From Duffyella gerundensis (lineage in GTDB: Bacteria; Pseudomonadota; Gammaproteobacteria; Enterobacterales; Enterobacteriaceae), in NCBI RefSeq assembly GCF_001517405.1, contig NZ_LN907827.1, positions 1,494,587 to 1,558,586 of the forward strand: a stretch of 64,000 nucleotides of DNA, given 5' to 3'. Below, one piece after another: positions 1-8,504 of this stretch (its first letter is position 1; every line of letters starts with the position of its first letter). The translations under genes were made by a program, and so were the position numbers. The notes under the pieces are model-generated. The model searched no databases and had not been told where the DNA came from. It saw nothing but the letters and a program-made list of their open reading frames with translations.

Positions 1-186
1 ACCTGCGACAGGCGCATGCTGGACAAACAGAGCCGCTGGTATCAGATCCCGGCGGCCAGGCCCCATTTTACCGTGCGCGTGCGTGAACGCATCGCCGGTC
101 AGCACGACGATGATGCGCAGCCGCTGGCTGCTCGCCGCCTGACGCGCGAGCTGCAGCAGGCGTTAACACCAAAAGATGACTTGTGA
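1..186 (+). CDS. C-terminal end of an APE-cluster acyltransferase-like protein (partial)
   Basis: An open frame runs from base 1 to a TGA at 184-186 and encodes the last 61 residues of a protein whose start lies outside the window. The tail is basic and helical, with no motif of its own. By position, directly before the two carrier proteins of an aryl polyene operon, I infer the lysophospholipid/1-acylglycerol-3-phosphate acyltransferase-like member often called apeD. The identification rests on operon order, not on catalytic residues, which would be upstream. It ends just before the start of the first carrier protein gene, so the two are co-transcribed. Confidence 0.5.
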   Translation, partial: TCDRRMLDKQSRWYQIPAARPHFTVRVRERIAGQHDDDAQPLAARRLTRELQQALTPKDDL

Positions 187-199
187 TGTGGAAACAATA

Positions 200-457
200 A
201 TGGATGCGTTAATCCCTGAGATTAAACAAATGATTATCGATACGTTAAACCTTGAAGATTTAACGCCAGAGGATATCGACGCGCAGGCACCGCTGTTTGG
301 CGACGGACTGGGGCTCGACTCCATCGACGCCCTGGAGCTGGGACTGGCGGTTAAAAATCGCTACGGCGTGGTGCTCTCTGCGGAAAGCGAAGCGATGCGG
401 CAGCACTTCTTTTCGGTCGCCTCGCTGGCCGCGTTTATCAGCGCGCAGCGCAGCTAA
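200..457 (+). CDS. apeE: Acyl carrier protein ApeE of the aryl polyene pathway
   Basis: This 85-residue carrier protein has the phosphopantetheine attachment motif GLDSID, with the modified serine at about residue 41. The swinging arm would carry the growing polyene during cytosolic chain extension. The length and the stretch after the serine (ALELGLAVKN) match the first carrier protein of APE clusters. I chose the ATG at 200 because a GGA-rich stretch precedes it and the length fits the family. An in-frame ATG at 176 would add eight residues, overlap the upstream stop codon and has a poor ribosome site. It is followed 20 bases later by a second, different carrier protein, the two-ACP arrangement typical of these operons. 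Confidence 0.9.
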   Translation: MDALIPEIKQMIIDTLNLEDLTPEDIDAQAPLFGDGLGLDSIDALELGLAVKNRYGVVLSAESEAMRQHFFSVASLAAFISAQRS

Positions 458-477
458 ACCTGTTTGATGAGTAACCT

Positions 478-735
478 ATGAACAAAAACGCGATTTATCA
501 GGAAGTCACCGATCTGCTGGTGCAGCTGTTTGAACTTGATGCGGCGGAGATTACGCCTGAATCACGGCTGTATGAAGATCTGGAGCTCGACAGTATTGAC
601 GCGGTGGATATGGTGGTGCACCTGCAAAAACGCATCGGCCGTAAAATCAAACCGGAAATTTTCAAAGCGGTGCGCACGGTGCAGGACGTGGTCGACGCGG
701 TTGAGCAGCTGCTTAACGAAGACGTCGAAGGCTAA
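478..735 (+). CDS. apeF: Acyl carrier protein ApeF of the aryl polyene pathway
   Basis: This is the second carrier protein, 85 residues, with the attachment motif ELDSIDAVD and the serine at about residue 39. It is clearly different in sequence from the preceding carrier protein. In characterised APE systems the two carriers have separate roles in priming and elongation; which does which here cannot be told from sequence. The start ATG at 478 gives the usual ACP length. Its stop is followed after 3 bases by the next gene, consistent with one transcript. Confidence 0.9.
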   Translation: MNKNAIYQEVTDLLVQLFELDAAEITPESRLYEDLELDSIDAVDMVVHLQKRIGRKIKPEIFKAVRTVQDVVDAVEQLLNEDVEG

Positions 736-738
736 GCC

Positions 739-1287
739 ATGCGGCTACCCGGGCTGACCGGCGTCGCCACGCTCGCCTGGCCATTGCTGGTCTGGCTGGC
801 GCTGCGGCATCACGTGGCGCTGTTGCTGCCGCTGGCGCTGCTTTTTCTGCTGCGCGGCTGGCTGTTGCGCCATCAAGCCGGCCCGTTTAACGCGCTCAGT
901 CAGCGGCTGGCGCTGGCCGGCGCGGCGCTTTGCCTGTTTAGCCTGCTGCCGGGTCAACAGCATCTGCTGCTGTGGTATCCGGTGGCGGTCAATGGCGCGC
1001 TGCTGCTGCTGTTTGGCAGTTCACTGTTCAGCGGTATACCGCTGGTCGAACAGCTGGCGCGGCTGCGCGAACCCGATTTGCCGCCGCGTGCCGTGCGCTA
1101 CACGCGGCGCGTCACGCAGATCTGGTGCCTGTTTTTTATCCTGAATGGCACTATTGCGACCTTTACCTGCCTGCACGGCGATATGGCATTGTGGACACTA
1201 TGGAACGGTTTACTCAGTTATCTGCTTATTGGCCTGCTGATGGCCGGGGAATGGCTGGTGCGTCAGCGCATCAGGCGGGCGGCGTGA
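739..1287 (+). CDS. apeG: Integral membrane protein ApeG (COG4648-type)
   Basis: This 182-residue very hydrophobic protein has about five or six predicted membrane segments (strong ones near residues 10-45, 55-75, 85-100 and 130-175). It has no catalytic motif I recognise. A membrane protein of this size always sits between the carrier proteins and the ligase in APE operons. A role in assembling the pathway at the inner membrane is inference only. Its stop codon overlaps the GTG start of the ligase gene by four bases (GTGA), which suggests translational coupling. Confidence 0.8.
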   Translation: MRLPGLTGVATLAWPLLVWLALRHHVALLLPLALLFLLRGWLLRHQAGPFNALSQRLALAGAALCLFSLLPGQQHLLLWYPVAVNGALLLLFGSSLFSGIPLVEQLARLREPDLPPRAVRYTRRVTQIWCLFFILNGTIATFTCLHGDMALWTLWNGLLSYLLIGLLMAGEWLVRQRIRRAA

Positions 1288-2609
1288 CCATCGCGCCTTT
1301 TGCCAGTTGGCTAAGCGGCAACGAACGACTGGTTGCCTGGCGCGATGCGCAGCCGATCATGCTCAGCACGCTGCGCCAGCAGGTCAGCGCGCTTTGTCAG
1401 CAGCTGCAACAGCGGTCGGAAATGCGCTGGGCGCTCTGCTTCGACGACAGCTACCTGTTCTGCGTTGCGCTGCTGGCCTGCCTGCATGCTGGAAAGACGC
1501 CGGTGATGCCGGGCCATGCGCGGCCTGCGCTGCTACGCGAACAGCGCCGCAGCTTTGATGCGCTGCTCAGTGACAGTCTGATCGCGATGGGCAAACCGGC
1601 GTTGCGCATCGGCAAACGCGCCGGACGCTCAGCCGCGCCGCTGCCCGCGGTGGAGGATAGCGCTCATCTGGTGCTGTTCACCTCCGGTTCTACCGGTCAG
1701 CCACGTGAAATCATCAAGCCACTGGCCGGACTGCTGCGTGAAGCGCAGTGGCTGGCAACGCTGTGGGGCGACCAGCTGGCCAACAGCCAGATCATCGCCT
1801 CGGTCAGCCATCAACATCTTTATGGCCTGACGTTTCGCATCCTGCTGCCACTGGCGCTGCGCCTGCCGTTCGATGCGCGCCAAATCCTCTATGCCGAACA
1901 GCTCTCTGTGCGGCCACCCAGCCCGAAAACGGTCTTTATCAGCAGCCCGGCTTTTCTGCGTCGTCTTGATCAGGCGCTACAGGTGCCCGCCTGCGCGCTG
2001 GTGATCTCTGCCGCCGGCGCGCTCAGCACCGCTGAGAGCGCGCGCGCCGCTGCCTGGTGTGGCTGCCCGGTCGGCGAAATCTACGGCAGCACTGAAACCG
2101 GCGTCATCGCCTGGCGGCTCGGCGCAGGCGTCTGGCAGCCGTTTGCCGACGTGACCTTTACCCCGCAGCCGCAGGATCGCTGGCAGATTCACTCCCCGCT
2201 GATTGCAGGCGAAGGCACGCTAATGCTGGACGATCGGCTGACGTTTCACGCGGAGCAGGGCTTTGACATCGTTGGCCGCCATGACCGCGTGGTAAAAATT
2301 GAAGATAAACGCATCTCGCTCAGCGAGGTGGAGCGTCGCCTGATGGCGCTGCCCGGCATTGTCGACGCCGCCACGCTGGTGATCTCCCGTCATGGTCGCC
2401 GCGCGGTGGGCGTGGTGCTGGTGGCCGCTGACCTGCCGGATGCCGACCAGCTGCCGCTGCTGAAACGGCAGTGGAAGCAGGCGTTGCAGCCGTGGCTGGA
2501 GCCGCTGGCGGTGCCGCGCTACTGGCGCTGCGTTACGTCGATACCCCACAACAGCCAGAGCAAGCGTGACTGGCAACGGATTGAGGAGCTGTTTGATGCT
2601 GCCGACTGA
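1284..2609 (+). CDS. apeH: Acyl/aryl-activating AMP ligase ApeH
   Basis: This 441-residue ANL-superfamily adenylating enzyme is expected to activate the aromatic starter (4-hydroxybenzoate type in known APE systems) with ATP and load it on a carrier protein. Visible motifs are the phosphate-binding loop FTSGSTGQPRE, the core motif GEIYGSTETG, the hinge region DRVVKIEDKR, and a C-terminal HNSQSKRDW holding the likely catalytic lysine. The P-loop ends in R-E where many relatives have a lysine. I chose the GTG at 1284, which overlaps the previous stop (GTGA) and gives normal length. A much longer frame opens upstream from 972 but would lie entirely inside apeG. It overlaps apeI by 14 bases. Confidence 0.88.
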   Translation: MTIAPFASWLSGNERLVAWRDAQPIMLSTLRQQVSALCQQLQQRSEMRWALCFDDSYLFCVALLACLHAGKTPVMPGHARPALLREQRRSFDALLSDSLIAMGKPALRIGKRAGRSAAPLPAVEDSAHLVLFTSGSTGQPREIIKPLAGLLREAQWLATLWGDQLANSQIIASVSHQHLYGLTFRILLPLALRLPFDARQILYAEQLSVRPPSPKTVFISSPAFLRRLDQALQVPACALVISAAGALSTAESARAAAWCGCPVGEIYGSTETGVIAWRLGAGVWQPFADVTFTPQPQDRWQIHSPLIAGEGTLMLDDRLTFHAEQGFDIVGRHDRVVKIEDKRISLSEVERRLMALPGIVDAATLVISRHGRRAVGVVLVAADLPDADQLPLLKRQWKQALQPWLEPLAVPRYWRCVTSIPHNSQSKRDWQRIEELFDAAD

Positions 2610-2943
2610 GCTGGCTCGTCACCAGGTGGACAACCGTGCGGAACTGCTGCTGCGTGTTGATCCTGACCTGTTCTGGTTTCGCGGTCACTTTCCCGACCAG
2701 CCGTTGCTGCCCGGCGTGGCGCAGCTCGACTGGGTAATGCATTACGGCATCCTGCTGCTGGCGCCGAATCATCATTTTGCCGCGGTGGAAAACATCAAGT
2801 TTCAGCAGCCGATCCTGCCGGGCAGCACGCTCTGCCTGCGCATCAGCTGGCTGGCGGAGAAGCGGCAGCTCACCTTTAGCTACGCCAGGATAGCGGGGGC
2901 ATCAGAAACCGTCGCCAGCAGCGGGAAGATCGGCCTGTGCTAG
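2596..2943 (+). CDS. apeI: Hot-dog 3-hydroxyacyl-ACP dehydratase ApeI
   Basis: This 115-residue single hot-dog-fold protein carries the FabA/FabZ signature FRGHFPDQPLLPGV near residues 29-42, with the catalytic histidine in GHFP. In APE pathways this dehydratase works with a second one, ApeP (also in this operon), to create the conjugated double bonds. The ATG at 2596 has a GAGG ribosome site about nine bases upstream and overlaps the ligase gene end. The frame extends further upstream inside apeH, but those residues do not match the family. Confidence 0.85.
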   Translation: MLPTELARHQVDNRAELLLRVDPDLFWFRGHFPDQPLLPGVAQLDWVMHYGILLLAPNHHFAAVENIKFQQPILPGSTLCLRISWLAEKRQLTFSYARIAGASETVASSGKIGLC

Positions 2944-4646
2944 GTGATGCCTTTTCGCCCTGCGTGGTGATTCCCTGCTACAACCACGGCGCGATGATCG
3001 CCTCGGTGCTGGCGCGTCTGGCGCCGTTTCACCTGCCGATCATTGTGGTTGACGATGGCAGCGATGCCGCCACCGTTGCCGCACTGGCCAGCCTGCAGGC
3101 AGAGGATCTGCAAATTCTGCGGCTGTCGCCTAACGCTGGCAAAGGCGCCGCGGTGATCCACGGCCTGCGCGCTGCCGCCGCCCGTGGCTTCAGCCATGCG
3201 CTTCAGCTCGACGCTGACGGCCAGCATCAGGTGGAAGATGTGCCACGGCTGCTGGCGGAAGCCAAAGCCTGGCCAGAGTGTTTGATTTCCGGCCAGCCGC
3301 TGTATGACAGCTCGGTGCCGAAAGCACGGCTTTATGGCCGCTACATCACGCACTTTTGGGTCTGGGTGGAAACGCTGTCGTTTGCCATCAAAGACAGCAT
3401 GTGCGGTTTTCGCGTTTATCCGTTAGCCGCCACGCTGGCGCTATGTGCAGAGCGGCCGATTGGCCAGCGCATGGATTTCGACACCGAAATCATGGTGCGC
3501 CTCTGGTGGCGCGGCACCCGCAGCCGTTTTATCACCACCCGCGTCACCTATCCGGCCGATGGGGTATCGCACTTTGATGCGCTGCGCGACAACCTGCGCA
3601 TCTCCTGGATGCATACCCGCCTCTTTTTTGGCATGCTGCCGCGCATTCCCCAGTTGCTGCGCCAGCGGCCGGAAGCGCACTGGTCGGCGGTTTCTGAACG
3701 CAAAGGGCAGGCTGGCCTGCGGCTGATGCTGGCGGTGTGGCGCTACGGCGGGCGATTGCCGTTTACCCTGCTGCTCTGGCCGGTGGTGGCGGTCTACTGG
3801 CTCAGTGGTTCCACCCAGCGCCGCGCATCACAACAGTGGCTGCAGCGGGTGAAAAAACAGGCGGCAGAGCGACAGATTGCGCTGCCACCGCCGCTTAACA
3901 GCTACCGTCACTTTGTGCGCTTTGGTCAGGCGATGCTGGATAAGGTCGCCAGCTGGCATGGCGAACTGCGCTGGGGCAAAGAGGTAGTATTTGCCCACGG
4001 CGCCGAGCAGGCGTTGCGTGCGGAACAGCCCGGTGGACGACTGATCCTCGCCTCGCACTTAGGCGACATCGAAGCATGCCGCGCGCTGGCGCAGCAGGTG
4101 AGTGGTCTGGTGATCAACGCGCTGGTATTTACTGAAAACGCACAGCGTTTCCGTCAGGCGCTGGAGGCGATCGCTCCGCAGGCGGGCGTTAACCTGCTGC
4201 CGGTGAGCAACATCGGCCCGGAAACTGCCATTTTGCTGCAGCAAAAACTCGACGCCGGTGAATGGGTGGCGATCGTGGGCGATCGCACGGCGGTAAACCG
4301 GCAGCGCGGTGGTGAACGTCGCGTGATCTGGAGTGATTTTATGGGCCAGCAGGCGCCGTTTCCGCAGGGGCCGTTTGTGCTGGCGGCGGCGTTGCGTTGC
4401 CCGGTGATCCTGATGTTTGCGCTGCGTCAGCAGGGCAGGCTGCATATCCACGCAGAGCCTTTTGCCGATCCGTTACTGTTGCCGCGCGCGTCACGCCAGC
4501 AGGCGTTGCAGGCCACGGTGGATCGCTATGCACAGCGCCTTGAGCATTACGCCTTACTGGCGCCGCTGGACTGGTTTAACTTTTTTGATTTCTGGACGTT
4601 GCCAGGCGCAGCGCCCTCGTGTGAGGAACGCCATGAACAGCAGTGA
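2937..4646 (+). CDS. apeJ: Fused glycosyltransferase family 2 / lipid-A-type acyltransferase ApeJ
   Basis: This 569-residue two-domain protein starts with a GT2 domain (about residues 1-235), with VIPCYNHG, the VVDDGSD loop and the LDADGQH metal-binding motif. The second half (about 290-560) is an LpxL/HtrB-like acyltransferase with the H-x4-D type motif SHLGDIE. The arrangement is the one found in APE clusters, where it probably attaches sugar and acyl parts of the lipid anchor of the polyene. That function is inference. The start is a GTG at 2937 overlapping the end of apeI by seven bases. A hydrophobic stretch near residues 270-290 separates the domains. Confidence 0.85.
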   Translation: MLGDAFSPCVVIPCYNHGAMIASVLARLAPFHLPIIVVDDGSDAATVAALASLQAEDLQILRLSPNAGKGAAVIHGLRAAAARGFSHALQLDADGQHQVEDVPRLLAEAKAWPECLISGQPLYDSSVPKARLYGRYITHFWVWVETLSFAIKDSMCGFRVYPLAATLALCAERPIGQRMDFDTEIMVRLWWRGTRSRFITTRVTYPADGVSHFDALRDNLRISWMHTRLFFGMLPRIPQLLRQRPEAHWSAVSERKGQAGLRLMLAVWRYGGRLPFTLLLWPVVAVYWLSGSTQRRASQQWLQRVKKQAAERQIALPPPLNSYRHFVRFGQAMLDKVASWHGELRWGKEVVFAHGAEQALRAEQPGGRLILASHLGDIEACRALAQQVSGLVINALVFTENAQRFRQALEAIAPQAGVNLLPVSNIGPETAILLQQKLDAGEWVAIVGDRTAVNRQRGGERRVIWSDFMGQQAPFPQGPFVLAAALRCPVILMFALRQQGRLHIHAEPFADPLLLPRASRQQALQATVDRYAQRLEHYALLAPLDWFNFFDFWTLPGAAPSCEERHEQQ

Positions 4647-5049
4647 TCTGAGTATTGAGGTGAATATCGTGGTGCCTTTCCACGATGTCGACGCCATGAA
4701 GGTGGTCTGGCACGGCAACTACTTTCGTTACTTTGAGGTGGCGCGTGAGGCGCTGCTGGGCAAATTTGGTTACGGCTATCGGGCGATGGAAGCCAGCGGT
4801 TACGCCTGGCCGGTGGTCGATACGCGGGTGAAATATCGGCAGGCGGTGAGCTTTGAACAGGCGATCCGCGTGCGTGCCACCATTGTGGAGTATGAAAATC
4901 GCCTGCGCATTGATTATGTCATTTTTGATGAAGCGGGACGGCGTACCACCACCGGTTACACCATTCAGGTGGCGGTGGCGATCGCCAGCCGCGAAATGTG
5001 CTTTGTTTCCCCGCCGGTGCTGCTGGAAAAATTAGGAGTGACGCTGTGA
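4633..5049 (+). CDS. apeK: 4-hydroxybenzoyl-CoA-type thioesterase ApeK
   Basis: This 138-residue hot-dog thioesterase has the signature FHDVDAMKVVWHGNYFRYFE near residues 15-34, including the catalytic aspartate of the 4HBT family. In APE operons it is thought to release or edit acyl chains from a carrier protein in the cytosol. The ATG at 4633 has GAGG seven bases upstream. It overlaps apeJ by 14 bases, and its stop overlaps the next GTG start (GTGA). Confidence 0.85.
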   Translation: MNSSDLSIEVNIVVPFHDVDAMKVVWHGNYFRYFEVAREALLGKFGYGYRAMEASGYAWPVVDTRVKYRQAVSFEQAIRVRATIVEYENRLRIDYVIFDEAGRRTTTGYTIQVAVAIASREMCFVSPPVLLEKLGVTL

Positions 5050-5654
5050 AAAAAGGGCTATTTCTTCTGTTGTGGTGCTGGGCGGCGGCGACGCAGGCAG
5101 TGACGCTTGACGATCTGCAGCAGCGCTTCGCCAGCCAGCCGGTGGTGCGCGCGGACTTCACCCAGCAACGACAGATTGACGGCATGGCGCAGCCGCTGCG
5201 CTCCAGCGGTCGCATGGTCATTGCGCGCGAAAAAGGGCTGTGGTGGCGACAGGATGCGCCTTTTGCCATGACGCTGCTGCTTGACGATCGGCGCATGGTG
5301 CAAGAGATGGCGGGTCAGCCTGCACAGGTAGTGACCGCCGCCAACAATCCACAGATGTTCCAGTTTAATCATCTGCTGCGGGCGCTGTTTCAGGCCGACA
5401 GGCGGGTGCTCGAAGAGAACTTTCGCCTCGACTTCCACGACGGCGGCCAGGGAAACTGGCGGCTGGTGCTGACGCCAAAGGCGGCGCCGCTCGATAAGCT
5501 GTTCAACACCATCACTCTTACTGGTGAGCGTTTTCTCAATACCATCGACCTTGACGACAAGCAGGGCGATAAAACCCACATCGTTCTCAGCCATCAGCGC
5601 AGTGAACCGGCGGTGCTGAGCGACGCAGAGCAGCGGGATTTTGATGTTCACTAA
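5046..5654 (+). CDS. apeL: LolA-like periplasmic lipid/polyene carrier ApeL
   Basis: This 202-residue protein starts with a short basic segment and a hydrophobic signal peptide ending near TQA/VTLDD. The LolA-like fold follows, recognisable from TLDDLQQRF, VVRADFTQQRQ and GLWWRQDAPF. It should act in the periplasm, shuttling a lipid or the finished polyene between inner membrane exporter and outer membrane. Cargo is inferred from context. The GTG start at 5046 overlaps the apeK stop and has GGAG eight bases upstream. Its end overlaps apeM. Confidence 0.85.
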   Translation: MKKGLFLLLWCWAAATQAVTLDDLQQRFASQPVVRADFTQQRQIDGMAQPLRSSGRMVIAREKGLWWRQDAPFAMTLLLDDRRMVQEMAGQPAQVVTAANNPQMFQFNHLLRALFQADRRVLEENFRLDFHDGGQGNWRLVLTPKAAPLDKLFNTITLTGERFLNTIDLDDKQGDKTHIVLSHQRSEPAVLSDAEQRDFDVH

Positions 5655-7941
5655 ACGTCGGCTGGCGCAGCTCTGGCTACTCTGTGTCGCGCTGCTGCTG
5701 ATCGCGCTGTTGTGGCTGTTGCCGCAGGCGCGCATTAACAGCAGCGTGCTGGCGCTGTTGCCCCAGCAGACGCTGGGTGCGACGCCCGCTGCGGTGCAGT
5801 CCGGTTTTATGCAGCGGCTGGATCGGCAGATGGTCTGGCTGGTTGCCGCCGATGAGGCGCACGGTGAGCAGGTGGCGCAGAGCTGGCTGACGGCGCTGCG
5901 TGGCATACCCGCGCTGACACAGTTGCAGGGGCCGATCGATAGCGCGCAGCAGCAGGCGTGGGGCGCATTTGCCTGGCAGCACCGCAATGGTTTGCTGGAT
6001 CCGGCCACCCGTGAACGGCTGCAGCAGGGCGGTGAGGCGCAGGCCCGCTGGGTGCTGGCGCAGCTTTTCTCGGCGTTTGCCGGGGTGAGCGGCAAAGAGA
6101 TTCAGCAGGATCCGCTGTTGCTGACGCGCGGCGCGCAGCTGGCACTGCAGCAGAATGCCAGCCGCATGACGCTGCGTAACGGCTGGCTGACGGTGCAGGA
6201 TGCCCAGGGACGCCGCTGGTATTTTCTGCACGGCGAACTGACGGGCAACGCTTTCAGCATGCAGCAAAGTCATACGCTGGTCGCCGCGCTGGCCGAGCGT
6301 GAAGCGGCGTTAAAAGCGCGCTGGCCCGACGCCACGCTGTTGACCCGTGGCACGGTGCTGTTCAGCGATCACGCCAGCCAGCAGGCGCAGCACGATATTT
6401 CCACGCTGGGCAGCGCCACCGTCGCGGGCGTGTTACTGCTGGTATGGCTGGTATTTCGATCGCTGCGCCCGCTTCTGCTGTGTGCGCTGTCGGTAGGCAT
6501 CGGTGCCATGACCGGCACCGTGCTGACGCTGCTGCTGTTTGGCGAACTGCATCTGATGACGCTGGTGATGAGCCTGAGCATCGTGGGCATTTCGGCTGAT
6601 TACACGCTCTATTACCTGACTGAACGCATGGTGCATGGCGCCGAAGCCTCGCCAACCGACAGCATGCGCAAGGTGCGTCCGGCGATGCTGCTGGCGCTGG
6701 GCACCACGGCGATTGCCTGGCTGGTGATGCTACTGGCCCCTTTTCCGGGGCTGCGCCAGCTGGCGGTGTTTGCCGCCAGTGGCCTGGCCGCCGCCTGTTT
6801 AACGGTGATCTGCTGGTATCCGCTGCTGGTACGCGGCCTGCCGGTACGGCCTGTGCCCCTGATGATTACGCTGGCGCGTTGGCTGGCGGCCTGGCGTCGT
6901 AATCAGCGGGTGCGCATTGGCGTGCCGTTGGCAGTGCTGCTGTTTTCGCTGTTCGGGCTTATGCAGCTGAAGATCGATGATGATATTTCGCGCCTGCAGG
7001 CGCTGCCGTCGGCGCTATTAGCACAGGATCAACAGGTTGCGCAGTTGACCGGACAGCAGGCCGATCAAACCTGGTTTGTGGTTTCCGGCGCCTCGCCACA
7101 GCAAACGCTGGAGCGGCTGGACGCGCTGGCGGCAAAACTGCCTGCGGCGCAGCGTCAGCAGTGGCTGGGCGCATACCGGCTGCTGCCGCTGAACTCGCTG
7201 GCCCGTCAGCAGCAGGATCGTGCGCTGATTAACGCCGCCGCGCCTGCGGTTGTCGCGGCCTTGCGTACCGCGGGTATAAGCGCGCCGCAGGTCAACGGCG
7301 ATGCCATGCCGGTAACGGTTGAGAGCTGGCTCAACAGCCCACTGTCAACCGGCTGGCGGCTGCTGTGGCTCAGCGTTAACGAGGGTGAAAGTGGCGTGCT
7401 GGTGCCGGTCAGCGGCGTGAAAAACAGCCAGGCTCTGGGCCAGCTGGCTGCCAGTCTACCGGGCGTGAGCTGGGTCGATCGCAAGGCAAGCTTTAACGAT
7501 CTGTTTGCCCACTATCGGGCCATGCTGTCGATGTTGCTGGCGGTAGCGCTGGCGATCATCGCGGTGAGTTATATGTGGCGTCTCGGCTGGCGCCGGGGCC
7601 TGCGCAGCATGCTGCCTTCGCTGCTTTCGCTGGCCGCCGGACTGGCCGCGCTCGGTTACAGCGGGCAGGCGCTCAACCTGTTTGCGCTGCTGGCGCTGGT
7701 ACTGGTGCTCGGCATTGGTATTAATTACAGCTTATTTTTCAGTAATCCGCGCGGCACGCCGATAACCTCTCTGCTGGCGGTGACGCTGGCGATGCTGACC
7801 ACGCTGTTAACGCTGGGCATGCTGGTATTCAGCACCACGCAGGCGATCGTCAGCTTCGGCATCGTACTCTGCTGCGGTATCTTTACCGCCTTTTTGCTGG
7901 CGCCGCTGGCGCTGCCTGAACAGAAGAGGAAGCGAAAATGA
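5644..7941 (+). CDS. apeM: MMPL/RND-family exporter ApeM
   Basis: This is a 765-residue inner membrane transporter with one N-terminal membrane span, a large periplasmic loop (about residues 35-245), a block of about five spans (245-400), a second periplasmic loop (430-620) and a final block of five spans. This is the duplicated MMPL/RND layout. DYTLYY in the first block and NYSLFF in the second fit family transmembrane motifs. It probably exports the polyene lipid across the inner membrane with ApeL and ApeN. The ATG at 5644 has GGGA seven bases upstream; a TTG one codon earlier is less likely. Confidence 0.85.
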   Translation: MFTKRRLAQLWLLCVALLLIALLWLLPQARINSSVLALLPQQTLGATPAAVQSGFMQRLDRQMVWLVAADEAHGEQVAQSWLTALRGIPALTQLQGPIDSAQQQAWGAFAWQHRNGLLDPATRERLQQGGEAQARWVLAQLFSAFAGVSGKEIQQDPLLLTRGAQLALQQNASRMTLRNGWLTVQDAQGRRWYFLHGELTGNAFSMQQSHTLVAALAEREAALKARWPDATLLTRGTVLFSDHASQQAQHDISTLGSATVAGVLLLVWLVFRSLRPLLLCALSVGIGAMTGTVLTLLLFGELHLMTLVMSLSIVGISADYTLYYLTERMVHGAEASPTDSMRKVRPAMLLALGTTAIAWLVMLLAPFPGLRQLAVFAASGLAAACLTVICWYPLLVRGLPVRPVPLMITLARWLAAWRRNQRVRIGVPLAVLLFSLFGLMQLKIDDDISRLQALPSALLAQDQQVAQLTGQQADQTWFVVSGASPQQTLERLDALAAKLPAAQRQQWLGAYRLLPLNSLARQQQDRALINAAAPAVVAALRTAGISAPQVNGDAMPVTVESWLNSPLSTGWRLLWLSVNEGESGVLVPVSGVKNSQALGQLAASLPGVSWVDRKASFNDLFAHYRAMLSMLLAVALAIIAVSYMWRLGWRRGLRSMLPSLLSLAAGLAALGYSGQALNLFALLALVLVLGIGINYSLFFSNPRGTPITSLLAVTLAMLTTLLTLGMLVFSTTQAIVSFGIVLCCGIFTAFLLAPLALPEQKRKRK

Positions 7942-8504
7942 GAAGATTGGCAATAGTGCTGTGCGCCGTGCTGCTGCTGGCAGGCTGCGCACGGCCGGTA
8001 ACCACCGCGACGCCGCAGGCGTGGCTGAAGCCCGGCGTGCAAGTCTCGCTGCCGCCGCCGGGTATCCGCCCAGCGTTCAGCGAGCAGCAGCTGTTGACCG
8101 GCAAAGTAAAGGGTCAGCAGCAGTCGCTGATGGTGCTGCTAAGCGCTAATAGTGACAGTGTCACGTTAGCCGGGCTGTCATCGCTCGGCATTCGTTTGTT
8201 CCGTCTAACTTACAGCAGCAGCGGCATTCACAGCGAGCAGGCAATAGCGCTGCCGAAAATGCCGCCCGCCAGCCAGGTGCTGGCTGATGTGATGCTGAGC
8301 CGCTGGCCGGTGAGCGCCTGGCAGCCGGTCTTGCCGCGCGGCTGGACGCTGGTCGATGTCGGATTGCAACGCCAGTTACGCGATCAGAACGGCACGCTGG
8401 TTACGGATATTCACTACCTGATGCGCGGCGATCGGCGCCAGCCGGTGTCGATACAGCAGTTCGCTTTTGGTTATCTGATTACTATACAAACGCTGGATCC
8501 CTGA
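7938..8504 (+). CDS. apeN: DUF3261-type lipoprotein ApeN
   Basis: This 188-residue protein has a clear lipoprotein signal: basic start MRRL, hydrophobic core and lipobox LLAGC, with the lipidated cysteine near residue 16. Residue +2 is alanine, so outer membrane sorting is expected. The rest matches the lipoprotein placed after the exporter in APE clusters. Its biochemical role is not known to me; delivery of the product at the outer membrane is plausible. Start and previous stop overlap as ATGA. Confidence 0.8.
   Translation: MRRLAIVLCAVLLLAGCARPVTTATPQAWLKPGVQVSLPPPGIRPAFSEQQLLTGKVKGQQQSLMVLLSANSDSVTLAGLSSLGIRLFRLTYSSSGIHSEQAIALPKMPPASQVLADVMLSRWPVSAWQPVLPRGWTLVDVGLQRQLRDQNGTLVTDIHYLMRGDRRQPVSIQQFAFGYLITIQTLDP

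Noticed and set aside
972..1283. Upstream extension of the apeH frame
   Set aside because: It lies inside apeG in another frame, and the remaining 441 residues from the GTG at 1284 already give the normal ligase length and coupling.
5677..6273. Minus-strand frame of 198 codons inside apeM
   Set aside because: Shadow of a GC-rich membrane protein gene; composition dominated by Q, R and A with no motif.
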